A DNA stretch of 64,000 nucleotides. Source: Kitasatospora xanthocidica (GTDB taxonomy: Bacteria > Actinomycetota > Actinomycetes > Streptomycetales > Streptomycetaceae). A program made the position numbers and the translations under genes. The stretch spans positions 211,836 to 275,835 of the forward strand of contig NZ_BNBY01000003.1 in assembly GCF_014656195.1 (NCBI RefSeq), in the 5' to 3' direction. The number at the start of each line of letters is the position of its first letter. Position 1 is the first letter of the stretch. A model generated the notes under the pieces. The model searched no databases, was not told the origin of the DNA, and worked only from the letters and a program-made list of their open reading frames with translations. Shown here piece by piece: positions 26,074 to 35,034 of the stretch.

Positions 26074-26874
26074 GTGGACCAGCTGGGCACGCTGGCGGAG
26101 ACGTTCTTCAACTGGGGATCGATGCGCTCGGCGATCTCCGACCTGCTCACCACCGGCGTGCCCAACACGCTGATCCTCTCGGTGACTTCGGCGATCATCG
26201 GCACAGTGCTGGGCCTGCTCCTGGCGGTGGCCGGGATCGCCAGGACCCGATGGCTGCGCTGGCCGGCCCGCGTCTACACCGACGTGTTCCGCGGCCTCCC
26301 GGCCGTGGTCACCATCCTGCTGGTCGGCGTCGGCCTGGCGCCGCAGGGGATGCAGATCTGGGGACCGGACCCCTACCCGCTGGGCATCCTCTCGCTCTCG
26401 CTGATCGCCGCCGCCTACTTCGGCGAGATCTTCCGCTCCGGGATCCAGAGCGTGGAGGCGGGCCAGCTGGAGGCGGCGCGCGCCCTCGGCTTCTCGTACG
26501 CCTCGGCGATGCGGCTGATCATCCTTCCGCTCGGTGTCCGGCGGGTCCTGCCGGCCTGGGTCAACCAGCTCATCGCGCTGATCAAGGACTCCAGCCTGAT
26601 CTACTTCCTCGGGCTGACCGCCGGTCAGCGCGACCTGTTCCGGATCGGCCAGGACTCCGCCGCCACGACCGGCAACGAGTCCGCGCTGGTCCTCGCCGGC
26701 CTGTTCTACCTCGTCCTCACCGTGCCGCTGACGCACCTGGTCAACATCGTCGACCGGCGGCTCCGGCACGGGCGCAGGGTGGACGACCAGGGCAGCGGCA
26801 CGCCCGACTCCCCCTCCCCCTCCGCACCCGTGACCGCACCCGACCCCGCACCCGAAGGAGCGGCACGTGCCTGA
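26074..26874 (+). CDS. Amino acid ABC transporter permease
   Basis: 266 residues with about five transmembrane helices and the EAA coupling loop [20 protein letters not shown], which docks on the ATPase. The N-terminal helix region [20 protein letters not shown] is typical of the HisMQ/GlnP permease family. The tail after residue 235 is cytoplasmic and Pro/Ser-rich. GTG start at 26074 with AGGAGG at 26063-26068. The single permease probably forms a homodimer. Its end overlaps the ATPase start by 8 bases. Confidence 0.9.
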   Translation: MDQLGTLAETFFNWGSMRSAISDLLTTGVPNTLILSVTSAIIGTVLGLLLAVAGIARTRWLRWPARVYTDVFRGLPAVVTILLVGVGLAPQGMQIWGPDPYPLGILSLSLIAAAYFGEIFRSGIQSVEAGQLEAARALGFSYASAMRLIILPLGVRRVLPAWVNQLIALIKDSSLIYFLGLTAGQRDLFRIGQDSAATTGNESALVLAGLFYLVLTVPLTHLVNIVDRRLRHGRRVDDQGSGTPDSPSPSAPVTAPDPAPEGAARA

Positions 26875-27661
26875 CCGGCGACTCACCGAAACCGCAGTAA
26901 CCGGCACCGCGGCGACCCGCACCGGTACGTCCTTCTCCCCGGTCAGCCTGGCGACCCGGGATCTCCACCTCTCCCTGGGCGGAACCCCGATCCTGCGCGG
27001 CGTCGACCTCGACGTCCCCAGGGGACACACGCTCTCCGTGATCGGGCCGTCCGGCTCCGGCAAGTCCACGCTGCTCCGGGCGATGAACCGGCTGCTGGAA
27101 CCCGACCGCGGCGACGTCCTGCTGGACGGCGAGAGCGTCCTGCGGCGCGACCCCGATCTGCTGCGCCGTCAGGTCGGCATGGTCTTCCAGCAGTTCAACC
27201 TCTTCCCGCACATGAGCGTCCTGCGCAACCTCACGTTTCCGCTCCGCAAACTGAGCAGGCTGTCCCGCGAGGAGGCGACCGAGACCGCGTACCGCCAGCT
27301 CGACCTCGTCGGCCTGCGGGACAAGGCCGACGTCCGCCCCGGCCGGCTGTCCGGCGGGCAGCAGCAGCGGGTCGCGATCGCCCGTGCCCTGGTGATGGCA
27401 CCCCGGGTGATGCTCTTCGACGAGGCGACCTCCGCGCTGGACCCGGAGCTGGTCAAGGGTGTGCTGGCGCTGATGGCCGACCTCGGCCGCGAGGGCATGA
27501 CCATGGTGGTGGTCACCCACGAGATGGGCTTCGCCCGCTCGGTGTCCGACAGTGTCGCGTTCATGGACGGCGGCCGCGTGGTCGAGTCCGGCCCGCCCGA
27601 GGAGCTCTTCGAGACCCCTCGGAGCCCACGGCTGCGGCAGTTCCTGGCGGACGTGCTCTGA
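26867..27661 (+). CDS. Amino acid ABC transporter ATP-binding protein
   Basis: 264 residues. Walker [11 protein letters not shown]-loop [16 protein letters not shown] signature [15 protein letters not shown], Walker [13 protein letters not shown] and H-loop VVVTHEMGF are all intact, in the pattern of polar amino acid importers (GlnQ/HisP/TcyN). The first 25 residues are an extra N-terminal extension; GTG 26867 may not be the true start, and translation from further in is possible. Third gene of the importer operon. Confidence 0.92.
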   Translation: MPDRRLTETAVTGTAATRTGTSFSPVSLATRDLHLSLGGTPILRGVDLDVPRGHTLSVIGPSGSGKSTLLRAMNRLLEPDRGDVLLDGESVLRRDPDLLRRQVGMVFQQFNLFPHMSVLRNLTFPLRKLSRLSREEATETAYRQLDLVGLRDKADVRPGRLSGGQQQRVAIARALVMAPRVMLFDEATSALDPELVKGVLALMADLGREGMTMVVVTHEMGFARSVSDSVAFMDGGRVVESGPPEELFETPRSPRLRQFLADVL

Positions 27662-27700
27662 CGGGCGGGCCGGCGGGTGGCGGGTGGCGCTGCCCGGGGG

Positions 27701-27760
27701 CTGATCGCGGAACCGCTGATCACGAATCCGCTGATCACGGACCTGCTGATCACGGAGTCT
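27701..27760. repeat. 15-bp tandem repeat, four copies
   Basis: Units CTGATCGCGGAACCG, CTGATCACGAATCCG, CTGATCACGGACCTG and CTGATCACGGAGTCT follow one another without gaps; three contain the palindrome TGATCA. The array sits in the 121-base gap between the convergent ABC ATPase and the GST-like gene. No terminator-like hairpin is seen otherwise in this gap. Function unknown; a minisatellite is the simplest view. Confidence 0.85.
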
Positions 27761-27782
27761 CCGCACCAGCCCCCTCCCGCGC

Positions 27783-28646
27783 TCAGCCCGGCTGCAGCAC
27801 CCACCGCTGGGCGTGCTCCGCCCAGTCGACGATCTGCATCGCCGCTCCCGCGGCCTCCTTGCCCTGGCAGCGGGCGTGGTGGCGGAGGGCGGTGCCGGCC
27901 AGGTCGAGGTGGCGGCCGAACGCGGGGTGTCCGGCCAGCCGGCGGGCGTAGGCCCACACCCGGGGGTGCTCGGCGATGAGCCGCACGGCGGCGGCGTCCA
28001 GGTGCCAGCGGTGCACGGTGTCCAACTGCACCAGGGTGACCCAGAGTTGTACGTCCGCGAAGGTCGGCCCCGCACCCAGCAGGTGGTCCCGGCCGTCCAG
28101 ACGGCGTTCGACCACGGCCAGCCCGTCCAGCAGGGTGCGCAGGGCCGCCGCACGTTCGGCGGGAGCGGCGTCGGCCCGGCCGGCGCGCTGGGCCGGGGCG
28201 TTGACGGTCCGCTCGCAGAGCAGCCCCACCGCCTCGATCGCGGTCTCGGCGCCGGACGGGTGGAGGTCGGCCCCGGCCCCGTCGAAGCGCCGCGCCAGGT
28301 CGGTGAGGATCTCGGCGGGGTCGGTGCTGACGATCCGTCCGCTCCAGTCGTCGCTGAGCACCGGCGCGGTCGCCGGCCCGGGGTGCCGGTGCGAGCTCGC
28401 CTCGTAGAGCGGCCGGAGCACCGAGTACCCGCCGCCGTCCGTGTCAGGAACCGCCGGCAGCAGGTTCATCGGAAGGGTGTCGTCGAGGCCGAGCAGGCCG
28501 TGGGTGACGGCGATCCGCAGACCGTCCGGACAGGAGAGCGCGAGGTGGAGCCGGTAGCGGTGCGGCACGGGGAAGTACCCGCTGCGGGCATCGCGGCCGA
28601 CCCGCCCGCGGAGGGCGGGCACGGCGGAGGGGAACGGGGCGGACAT
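27783..28646 (-). CDS. Glutathionyl-hydroquinone reductase-like protein (Xi-class GST fold)
   Basis: 287 residues. The N-terminus keeps the family frame: HRYRLHLALSCPDGLRIAVT aligns with the RYHLYVSLACPWAHRTL motif, with the nucleophilic Cys at residue 39 but CPD in place of CPW. The C-terminal all-alpha GST domain has TFADVQLWVTLVQLDTVHRW and LAGHPAFGRHLDLA. Family members reduce thiol-S-conjugated hydroquinones; actinomycetes use mycothiol or other thiols instead of glutathione. ATG 28646 is preceded by GGGAG. A leader peptide of the SRRHIDL family lies upstream on the same strand, so expression may respond to cysteine or sulfur supply. Confidence 0.8.
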   Translation of the reverse strand: MSAPFPSAVPALRGRVGRDARSGYFPVPHRYRLHLALSCPDGLRIAVTHGLLGLDDTLPMNLLPAVPDTDGGGYSVLRPLYEASSHRHPGPATAPVLSDDWSGRIVSTDPAEILTDLARRFDGAGADLHPSGAETAIEAVGLLCERTVNAPAQRAGRADAAPAERAAALRTLLDGLAVVERRLDGRDHLLGAGPTFADVQLWVTLVQLDTVHRWHLDAAAVRLIAEHPRVWAYARRLAGHPAFGRHLDLAGTALRHHARCQGKEAAGAAMQIVDWAEHAQRWVLQPG

Positions 28647-28727
28647 GGGTCTCCCGGGCGTCGAGGTACGCGGAGGCGCGTACGACGGATGAGGGTGGGG
28701 GTGAAGGACGGACTCAGGAGGGGCGAC

Positions 28728-28763
28728 GGCCCGGTCCACTCCGACGGGAACGGCCGCCGGGCC
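28728..28763 (-). promoter_or_regulatory. Hairpin downstream of leader peptide, upstream of GST-like gene
   Basis: GGCCCGG (28728-28734) pairs with CCGGGCC (28757-28763) across a 22-base loop, between the leader peptide stop (28779) and the GST-like ATG (28646). It could be the terminator or antiterminator half of an attenuator. Confidence 0.35.
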
Positions 28764-28778
28764 GCGGGGAGCACGGGC

Positions 28779-28835
28779 TCATGCCATGCTGCTGCACACC
28801 CGCTGCAGATCGATGTGGCGACGGCACGTCAGCAC
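28779..28835 (-). CDS. Cys-containing leader peptide (RRHIDL family)
   Basis: 18 residues from GTG 28835: MLTCRRHIDLQRVCSSMA. It shares the core RRHIDLxRV with the leader at 24885 and with the actinobacterial putative leader peptide family, and contains Cys at positions 4 and 14. It is on the strand of the GST-like gene, 132 bases upstream of its ATG, with a GC hairpin between. The start is uncertain, since no ribosome site precedes the GTG. Role as a cysteine-sensing attenuator is inferred. Confidence 0.65.
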   Translation of the reverse strand: MLTCRRHIDLQRVCSSMA

Positions 28836-29061
28836 CGGGAGCAGCCGGACGGCATGGGCCGCGCCATCGGCAGCCCGCTCCGCACGCTTCACGGCTCTCC
28901 CGCCCACGTTCGAGGATGTCCTCTCCGGAGTCTCTTCCCGCAGGATTGCCACGTCAAGGGTGCGGGCCGCCGGGAGTGCGCCCCGCAGCGAAGCCGGTAT
29001 GTTCTCGGCAGTGGTCCGCCGGCTCTGCATCGACCTCGGCCACCGGGCTACTCTGCCGGGC

Positions 29062-29730
29062 ATGAACGCCGACTCCTGGTTGACGGACACCCGGACCTCC
29101 TACGACACCGTCGCCGTCAGCTATGCCGACTACATCCGCGAGGCTCTGGCCGGGGCACCGTACCTTCGGGCGGCTCTGGCGCTGTTCGCCGACCTGGTGC
29201 ACGCCACCGGCGGCGGGCCGGTGGCGGACGTGGGCTGCGGCCCGGGTCACATCACCGCCCATCTGGGCGAGTTGGGTCTCGACGCCTTCGGTGTCGACCT
29301 CTCACCCGTGATGATCGACGTGGCCCGGCGCGACCATCCCGGTCTGCGGTTCGAGGTGGGCTCGATGACGGACCTCGACCTTGCCGACGAGTCGGTCGCC
29401 GGCCTGCTCGCCTGCTGGTCGCTGATCCACATCCCCGACGAGGCCGTCCCCACGGTCTTCGGCCATTTCCGGCGGGTGTCGCGCCCCGGTGCGCCGCTGC
29501 TGCTCGGGTTCCACGTCGGCTCCGAGTCGCGGTTGAAGACCCAGGGCTACGGCGGTCACCCGATGAAGGTCCACGTCCACCGCCGTCGCCCTGAGCAGGT
29601 GGCGGCCTGGCTGCGCGAGGCCGGGTTCACGGTCGAGGCCCACCTCCTGACCGACCCCGACGAGAGCCTGCCGGGTGCGCTCCTCTTCGCGCGCCGCCCG
29701 CCGCTCGGCCCGCCGCCGACCCGGTCCTGA
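29062..29730 (+). CDS. SAM-dependent methyltransferase (methyltransferase type 11/25-like)
   Basis: 222 residues. Motif I VADVGCGPGHITAHL, motif II FGVDLSPVMIDVARRDHP and the post-motif region VAGLLACWSLIHIPDE are those of class I small-molecule methyltransferases; the first residues TRTSYDTVAVSYADYI are the typical N-terminal helix. Substrate unknown. ATG 29062; TACTCT seven bases upstream could be a -10, which would make the mRNA leaderless. It is separate from the neighbouring divergent GST-like gene. Confidence 0.87.
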   Translation: MNADSWLTDTRTSYDTVAVSYADYIREALAGAPYLRAALALFADLVHATGGGPVADVGCGPGHITAHLGELGLDAFGVDLSPVMIDVARRDHPGLRFEVGSMTDLDLADESVAGLLACWSLIHIPDEAVPTVFGHFRRVSRPGAPLLLGFHVGSESRLKTQGYGGHPMKVHVHRRRPEQVAAWLREAGFTVEAHLLTDPDESLPGALLFARRPPLGPPPTRS

Positions 29731-29940
29731 TCAGTAGCCGACGGTGAACCGGCGCTGGACGAAGCGGGGCAGTTCGGCCTCGTCGACCAGGGCGACCGCG
29801 GCGTCCTCCACCGAGATCCGGCTGCGGCCGTCGGCGTCCAGGACGGGCTGGTCGCCGCCGGTCCGGAAGCGGCCGGTGCGCTCACCGGGGGCGATCTGCT
29901 CGGCGGGGCTGAAGTAGGTCCAGAGCCGGTTCGAACTCGC
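29731..29940 (-). pseudogene. Truncated NAD(P)-binding (NmrA/SDR-like) gene, C-terminal remnant
   Basis: The last ~64 codons read [20 protein letters not shown], then [20 protein letters not shown] and [20 protein letters not shown] with TVGY at the end. This is the C-terminal third of NAD(P)H-binding epimerase-like proteins, including the closing RRFTVGY. Upstream (past about 29940) similarity stops and no Rossmann glycine motif is found in any frame before the Zur-regulated genes, so the N-terminal two thirds are missing. The break lies near a 9-bp inverted repeat (29972-30019). A non-functional remnant is the likeliest reading. Confidence 0.75.
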
Positions 29941-30082
29941 CGAGCTCGTCCGGACCTTGGGTCTCACCTGAGGTCTGCTCTCGGCCTCGGCGCAGGGATC
30001 ACCCCAGCGCGAGCAGACCCGAAGCGGAACGAGGCAGTCGACGCAGGCTACCCATCGAAGTGGCCGCAGCGGAAGACCTAGA

Positions 30083-30097
30083 TGAATATGATTATCA
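30083..30097 (+). promoter_or_regulatory. Zur box
   Basis: TGAATATGATTATCA agrees with the actinomycete Zur consensus (TGaNAATgATTNTCA) except in the inner arms. It lies about 88 bases upstream of the YcgR-like permease gene, which heads a metal-related pair. It sits beside a TA-rich CTACTCTG that may be the -10. Confidence 0.75.
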
Positions 30098-30184
30098 CCG
30101 CTACTCTGTCCCCGCTCCCCACATGACGGTGAGCAGACAGGTTTCGCCGCGCATCGGCGGCGAGCGGGCTGAGGGGCGGTCACC

Positions 30185-31195
30185 TTGGTGGAGACGAGTC
30201 TCGGCAGCGCCCGGCACATCCCGGCGGCAGCGGCGGAAACCCCGCCCCGCCGGAGGCCCGCGCTGCTGATCGGGGTACTGGCGGTGGCCGGGGCGACGGC
30301 CGCCCTGGTACGGGTGTGGGACGCGGGCGGTGTGCAGACCTGGCGGACGGTCATGGTCGCCATCGTGGTGCAGGGCGTGCCGTTCCTGGTGCTGGGCACC
30401 GTGGTGTCGGCGGCGATCGGAGCGTTCGTCCCGGAGCGGGTGTTCACCCGGGTGCTGCCGAGGAATCCGGCACTGGCGGTGCCGGTGGCCGGGGTCGCCG
30501 GGGCCGTCCTGCCGGGCTGCGAGTGCGCGTCCGTCCCGGTGGCCGGGAGTCTGATGCGCCGCGGGGTGACCCCGGCCGCAGCGCTGGCGTTCCTGCTCTC
30601 CGCGCCCGCCGTGAACCCGGTGGTGCTGGTCGCCACCGCGATCGCCTTCCCCGGCAAACCGGAGATGGTGCTGGCCCGACTGCTGGCCTCGCTGCTCACG
30701 GCGGTCGTGATGGGCTGGCTCTGGGTGGCCTTCGGCCGGCCCGAGTGGCTGCGGCTGCCCACGGGGCCGGCCGGTCACGGTGAAGGGGCGCGCAACCCGC
30801 TGGAGGAGTTCCGGCGCGGCTTCCAGCACGATTTCCTGCAGGCCGGGGGCTTCCTGGTGGTCGGCGCCGCGGCCGCCGCGACCTTCAACGTGCTCGTCCC
30901 GCCGTCGGTGCTGCGGGTCTTCGCCGACCAACCCTGGCTGGGCGTACCGGCGTTGGCCTGTCTCGCGGTGGTGCTGGCGGTCTGCTCGGAGGCGGACGCC
31001 TTCGTCGCCGCCTCGCTCACCGGCTTCTCCCCCACGGCGCGGCTGGCCTTCATGGTGGTCGGCCCGATGGTCGACCTGAAGCTCATCGCGCTCCAGTCGG
31101 GTGCCTTCGGGCGCGCGTTCGCCGTCCGCTTCTCCTCCGCGACCTTCGTGGTCGCCGTCCTCGCCAGCATCCTGATCGGAGGCGCGCTGCGGTGA
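30185..31195 (+). CDS. YraQ/YcgR-type permease (DUF318 family)
   Basis: 336 residues with about eight transmembrane helices. The conserved cysteine loop [20 protein letters not shown] and the repeat-like C-terminal [20 protein letters not shown] are signatures of the DUF318 permease family, which is usually encoded with a TIGR03943-type partner (YcgR/YcgQ in Bacillus). The paired Cys/Glu residues inside membrane loops suggest metal handling. TTG 30185, with GAGGGG eight bases upstream, or GTG 30188 is the start. Control by the Zur box upstream ties it to zinc limitation. The transported species is not known. Confidence 0.82.
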   Translation: MVETSLGSARHIPAAAAETPPRRRPALLIGVLAVAGATAALVRVWDAGGVQTWRTVMVAIVVQGVPFLVLGTVVSAAIGAFVPERVFTRVLPRNPALAVPVAGVAGAVLPGCECASVPVAGSLMRRGVTPAAALAFLLSAPAVNPVVLVATAIAFPGKPEMVLARLLASLLTAVVMGWLWVAFGRPEWLRLPTGPAGHGEGARNPLEEFRRGFQHDFLQAGGFLVVGAAAAATFNVLVPPSVLRVFADQPWLGVPALACLAVVLAVCSEADAFVAASLTGFSPTARLAFMVVGPMVDLKLIALQSGAFGRAFAVRFSSATFVVAVLASILIGGALR

Positions 31196-32076
31196 AAGCC
31201 ACCTTCCGGGGCCTCGCCCCTTCCCTGCTCGTCGCCCTGGTGGGCGCCGCGCTGCTGCGGATCACCGTCGGCAGCGATGTGTTCCTGCAGTACGTGAAGG
31301 AGGGCCTGCGCCTCCCGTTGATCGCCTCGGGGACCGTCCTGGTCGGGCTCGGGATCGCGGGCGTGGCGCGCCGGCTGACGGAGCGGCGCCGGGAGCCGGT
31401 GATGCGCTTCGGCCGGGACGCCGAGGGCAACGCGGTCTGGCACCGGCCCGCCGAGCACGACGGGCACGAGCACGACGGGCCCGGGCACGAGCACGGGCAC
31501 GATCACGGGCACGGCCCGCGGGTGGCGTGGCTGCTGGCCGCGCCCGCCGTGCTGCTGCTCTGCCTCACCCCGCCCCCGCTCGGCTCGTTCAGCGCGAACC
31601 GGGACGCCACGGACGCCGTCGTCGAGCCGGCGGCCTACGCCGACATCGCCCCATCGGCGCCCGGCCAGGGAGCCCAGAAGGCTCAGAACGCCCAGGACAC
31701 CGCCGGTGCCTCGGTGTCGGTGCCGACACCGATGTCCCTGACCGAGTTCATCGGCCGCAGCCGGGACCCGCAGAAGAGCCTGGCCGGCCGCAAGGTCCGC
31801 CTGACCGGCTTCGTCTCCCCCGGCGCGCAGGCCGGCGAGTGGTACCTCAACCGCCTGGTCGTCAGCTGCTGCGCGGCGGACGCCCGTCGGCTCCGCGTCC
31901 TGGTGCACGCCACCGGCCCGGCCCCGGCCACGGACAGCTGGGTCGACCTCACCGGCACCTGGAGGCCCACCCCGGACGTCCCCGCCACCTCCGCGCCGCG
32001 CATCGACGTCGCCGACCGGCACGCCGTCCCGCAGCCGCGCGCCCCGTACCGGGACCTGCCGCCCTCGGACGGGTAG
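31192..32076 (+). CDS. TIGR03943 family protein (YcgQ-like), His-rich
   Basis: 294 residues. Two N-terminal transmembrane helices, a His/Asp-rich loop of about 25 residues (HDGHEHDGPGHEHGHDHGHG) that looks like a zinc-binding segment, a third helix, then an extracytoplasmic domain with TEFIGRSRDPQKSLAGRKVR and VVSCCAADARRLRVLVHATG, the typical C-terminal part of this family. GTG start overlaps the permease stop (GTGA), so the two proteins are made together and probably form a complex. The Zur box and His-rich loop support a role in zinc supply. Confidence 0.85.
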   Translation: MKATFRGLAPSLLVALVGAALLRITVGSDVFLQYVKEGLRLPLIASGTVLVGLGIAGVARRLTERRREPVMRFGRDAEGNAVWHRPAEHDGHEHDGPGHEHGHDHGHGPRVAWLLAAPAVLLLCLTPPPLGSFSANRDATDAVVEPAAYADIAPSAPGQGAQKAQNAQDTAGASVSVPTPMSLTEFIGRSRDPQKSLAGRKVRLTGFVSPGAQAGEWYLNRLVVSCCAADARRLRVLVHATGPAPATDSWVDLTGTWRPTPDVPATSAPRIDVADRHAVPQPRAPYRDLPPSDG

Positions 32077-32080
32077 CCCC

Positions 32081-33232
32081 TCACACGGGGCACGCGTCGT
32101 CACCGCCCTCCCAGTCGGGGAACGGGTCCTCGCCCGGCTCGACCGGCTCGCCGTCCGCCAGCAGGCAGGCGGCGAGCCGCTGGTGCAGCGCGTCGGCCTT
32201 CAGGGCGGTGCCGATGAAGACCAGTTCCTGCCCCTGCCCGTCCGCGTGCACCCCGGCCGGTTCGAACCGGGCCACCGAACCGGCCTGCGACCAGAGGCCG
32301 GTGATGTGCGGACGGGTGGCCAGGCGGAAGAAGCCCTTGGAGCGCAGCACACCCCCGTACGCGCCGCCGTCGAGGTCCGCGGTGACGAAATCCCAGAGCC
32401 GGCCCGGGTGGAAGGGGCGGTCGGCGCGGAAGACGGTGCTGGAGATGCCGTACTCCTCGGTCTCCGGGATGTGGTCGCCGTTGAGCTCGGCGACCCAGCC
32501 CGGGGCCTGCTGGGCCCGTTCGACGTCGAAGCGGCCCGTTCCCAGCAGTTCGGCGGGGTCGACCCGTCCGAAGCGGGCCGGGACGATCCGGGCGGACGGG
32601 TTGAGCCGGGTGAGCGCGGCCCGCAGCCGTACGGCGTCCGGCTCCCCCACCAGGTCGAGCTTGTTGAGCACGATCAGGTCCGCGAACTCGACCTGGTCGA
32701 TCAGGAGGTCGCTGACGGTGCGCTCGTCCCCCTCGTACTGGTCGAGCCCGCGTGCGGTCAGCTCGTCGCCGCTCGCCAGCTCCGACAGGAAGTTGGCGGC
32801 GTCCACGACCGTCACCATGCTGTCCAGCGCGGCGAGTTCGGCGAGCGTGGCGCCGTCGTCGCGGGCGAAGGAGAAGGTGGCGGCGACCGGCATCGGCTCG
32901 GAGATGCCGCTGGACTCGATCAGCAGGTAGTCGAAGCGGCCCGCCCGGGCGAGCCGGTCGACCTCCTCCAGCAGGTCGTCCCGCAGGGTGCAGCAGATGC
33001 AGCCGTTGGTCATCTCGACCAGCCGCTCCTCGGTCCGGGACAGGGCCGCGCCGCCGTCGCGCACCAGGGCGGCGTCGATGTTGATCTCGCTCATGTCGTT
33101 GACGATGACGGCGACCCGCAGCCCGGCCCGGTTGTGCAGGACGTGGTTGAGCAGGGTGGTCTTGCCCGCGCCGAGGAAGCCGGAGAGGACGGTGACGGGC
33201 AGGGGGCGTACGGGGGTGGTGCCGGTGGTCAC
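32081..33232 (-). CDS. G3E-family GTPase, CobW/YciC-type zinc metallochaperone
   Basis: 383 residues. P-loop GFLGAGKTTLL (about 18-28), the metal-binding NGCICCTLRDD motif (CxCC, about 76-86), the ESSGISEPMPVA switch region and NKLD guanine specificity motif identify the COG0523 branch. The CobW C-terminal domain follows (RSKGFFRLATRP...GTALKADALHQRLAACLL). Zinc-limitation members (ZagA/YciC/ZigA/ZNG1) deliver Zn to client enzymes. It converges on the YcgQ-like gene (4 bases between stops) and precedes the zinc importer genes on the same strand, with 12 bases to the permease gene, so it is probably the last gene of the Zur-controlled znu operon. Confidence 0.9.
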   Translation of the reverse strand: MTTGTTPVRPLPVTVLSGFLGAGKTTLLNHVLHNRAGLRVAVIVNDMSEINIDAALVRDGGAALSRTEERLVEMTNGCICCTLRDDLLEEVDRLARAGRFDYLLIESSGISEPMPVAATFSFARDDGATLAELAALDSMVTVVDAANFLSELASGDELTARGLDQYEGDERTVSDLLIDQVEFADLIVLNKLDLVGEPDAVRLRAALTRLNPSARIVPARFGRVDPAELLGTGRFDVERAQQAPGWVAELNGDHIPETEEYGISSTVFRADRPFHPGRLWDFVTADLDGGAYGGVLRSKGFFRLATRPHITGLWSQAGSVARFEPAGVHADGQGQELVFIGTALKADALHQRLAACLLADGEPVEPGEDPFPDWEGGDDACPV

Positions 33233-33244
33233 GGGTGTGGTTCC

Positions 33245-34132
33245 TCATTCCTCGGTGGTACGGGTGACGGTGGCGATGCGGGTGACGGTGCTGCGGGCGA
33301 CGGTGGTGCGGGTCGAACGGGACCGGGGACGGACCAGCGACGCACCGGCGTAGCAGGCCGCGGCGACCGCCATGATCGCGAAGCTCGGCGGCAGTCGCGG
33401 CACGGCGGCACTGAGCATCAGCCCGCTCCACAGCTCCAGCACGGCGAGGGCGGCGGACAGCCCGAGGGCCCGGTACGGCCGGTCGGTCAGCCTCAGCGCC
33501 GTACCGGCGGGTGCGGCGAGCAGGCCGAGCAGGAGGAGCGAGCCGACGGCCTGGGTGGCCTCGGCCGCGCAGACGCCGACCAGGGCGAGGAAGCCGAGGC
33601 CGAGCGCGCCGGTACGGACGCCGCGCGCGGCGGCGACGGCGTCGTCCAGGGTGGCGAAGAGCATCGGCCTGGCGATCAGCACGACGGCGGCGCTGACCGC
33701 GAGGGCGATCAGGACGGCGGCGGTGGTCCGGGCGCCGTCCAGCCCGTAGACGGAGCCGAACAGCACGCTGATGCCGGCGTTGCCCTGGGTGGTGCTGCGG
33801 TGGGTGGTGTAGAGGGTGAGGAAGAAGGTGCCCAGGCCCAGGATCCAGGAGAACAGGGTGCCTATGACGACGTCGTCGGGCCGCCCCCGCCTGCCGAGGA
33901 CGCCGAGCAGCAGCGCGACGCCGACCGTGCCGGCGAACAGGCCGAGCCGCAGGTCGAACCCGCCGGCCAGGGCGGCCATCGCGCCGGTGAAGGCGACGTG
34001 GCCGAGCGCGTCCCCGGTGAAGGTCTGGGCGCGCAGCACCAGGAAGTAGCCGACCAGTCCGGAGGCCAGCGCGATGGCCGTGCCGGCCAGCAACGCGTGC
34101 TGGAAGAAGGGCTGGTGGAGGGCGGTGATCAC
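33245..34132 (-). CDS. Metal ABC transporter permease (ZnuB/TroD-like), second copy
   Basis: 295 residues, about eight helices of the ABC-3 family (Zn/Mn/Fe importers). Recognisable blocks are FLVLRAQTFTGDALGHVAFT near the N-terminus (the conserved metal-pathway helix) and GSLLLLGLLAAPAGTALRLT. GTG 34132 overlaps the stop of the other permease (GTGA). Two different permeases in one operon are typical of TroABCD/MntABCD-type importers and less so of ZnuABC. The C-terminal 25 residues are Arg/Thr-rich. Confidence 0.88.
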   Translation of the reverse strand: MITALHQPFFQHALLAGTAIALASGLVGYFLVLRAQTFTGDALGHVAFTGAMAALAGGFDLRLGLFAGTVGVALLLGVLGRRGRPDDVVIGTLFSWILGLGTFFLTLYTTHRSTTQGNAGISVLFGSVYGLDGARTTAAVLIALAVSAAVVLIARPMLFATLDDAVAAARGVRTGALGLGFLALVGVCAAEATQAVGSLLLLGLLAAPAGTALRLTDRPYRALGLSAALAVLELWSGLMLSAAVPRLPPSFAIMAVAAACYAGASLVRPRSRSTRTTVARSTVTRIATVTRTTEE

Positions 34133-35034
34133 GCGGGCACCCCCGTCCGGGGCGCGGCCCGGCCGAGCGCGCCCGCCAGTGCCCGGCCGAGGTGGGCGAG
34201 GAGGAAGCCGGCGAAGGCGAAGGTGGTCACGAAGAAGCCGAGCGGGTAGGGCTGGTAGAAGGCGGCGATCAGGCCCAGCCAGCAGGCGCCGAGGCCGAAC
34301 GCCACGGCGAGTACGAGGCCGAGGACGGGCCGGGCGGTGAGCACCTGCGCGGTGGCGGCGGGCATCACCAGCAGCGCGAAGACCAGCAGGCTGCCGGTGA
34401 TCTGGCCGGCTTCGGCGGTGGCGGCGCCGAGCAGGAGCAGGAACCCGGCACCGAGCAGCCGTACCGGCACACCGCGCGCGGCGGCGACGTCCCCGTCGAT
34501 CGAGGCGAACAGCAGCGGGCGGCCGATGACGGCCAGCAGGGCGAGGACGACCGCGCCGACGGCGGCGAGCAGTCCGACCTGACCGGTGGTGATGCCGAGG
34601 AAGGTGCCGAACAGCAGCGCCTGCGGCCCGCCGAGCAGCCCCTTGTACAGGGTGACGAACAGGAACCCGCAGGCCAGCGCGAAGGCTTGGACGGTGGCGG
34701 TGGCGGCGGACTCCTCGGCGCCGCCGGAGCGGCCGCGCTCGCGCAGCGCCGCGATGACGAGCGCGGCGGTCAGGCAGGCGCCGAGGTAGCCGAGGGTGGT
34801 GGAGATCCCGAGCAGGGTGGCGAGCGCGGCGCCGGGGAAGGCGACCACCGACAGGGTGTGGCCGGCGAAGGTCTGGCGCCGCAGCACCATGAACCAGCCG
34901 ACGGCGGGGGCGACGACGGCGACCACGGCCCCGGCGCGGAAGGCGTTGACCATGAACGGGTAGGCCCACATCTCCCGGAGGTCGGCGACCGGGTTCCAGG
35001 AGAAGGCGGGTGCGAGGGTCTCGGCTAGCAGCAC
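34129..35034 (-). CDS. Metal ABC transporter permease (ZnuB/TroC-like), first copy
   Basis: 301 residues from GTG 35034, which lies within the last codons of the ATPase gene (10-base overlap). ABC-3 family: VGWFMVLRRQTFAGHTLSVV is the conserved helix, and QITGSLLVFALLVMPAATAQ the second. Shares layout with the following permease; the two would form a heterodimer. The N-terminal ~25 residues precede the first helix. Confidence 0.87.
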   Translation of the reverse strand: MLLAETLAPAFSWNPVADLREMWAYPFMVNAFRAGAVVAVVAPAVGWFMVLRRQTFAGHTLSVVAFPGAALATLLGISTTLGYLGACLTAALVIAALRERGRSGGAEESAATATVQAFALACGFLFVTLYKGLLGGPQALLFGTFLGITTGQVGLLAAVGAVVLALLAVIGRPLLFASIDGDVAAARGVPVRLLGAGFLLLLGAATAEAGQITGSLLVFALLVMPAATAQVLTARPVLGLVLAVAFGLGACWLGLIAAFYQPYPLGFFVTTFAFAGFLLAHLGRALAGALGRAAPRTGVPA

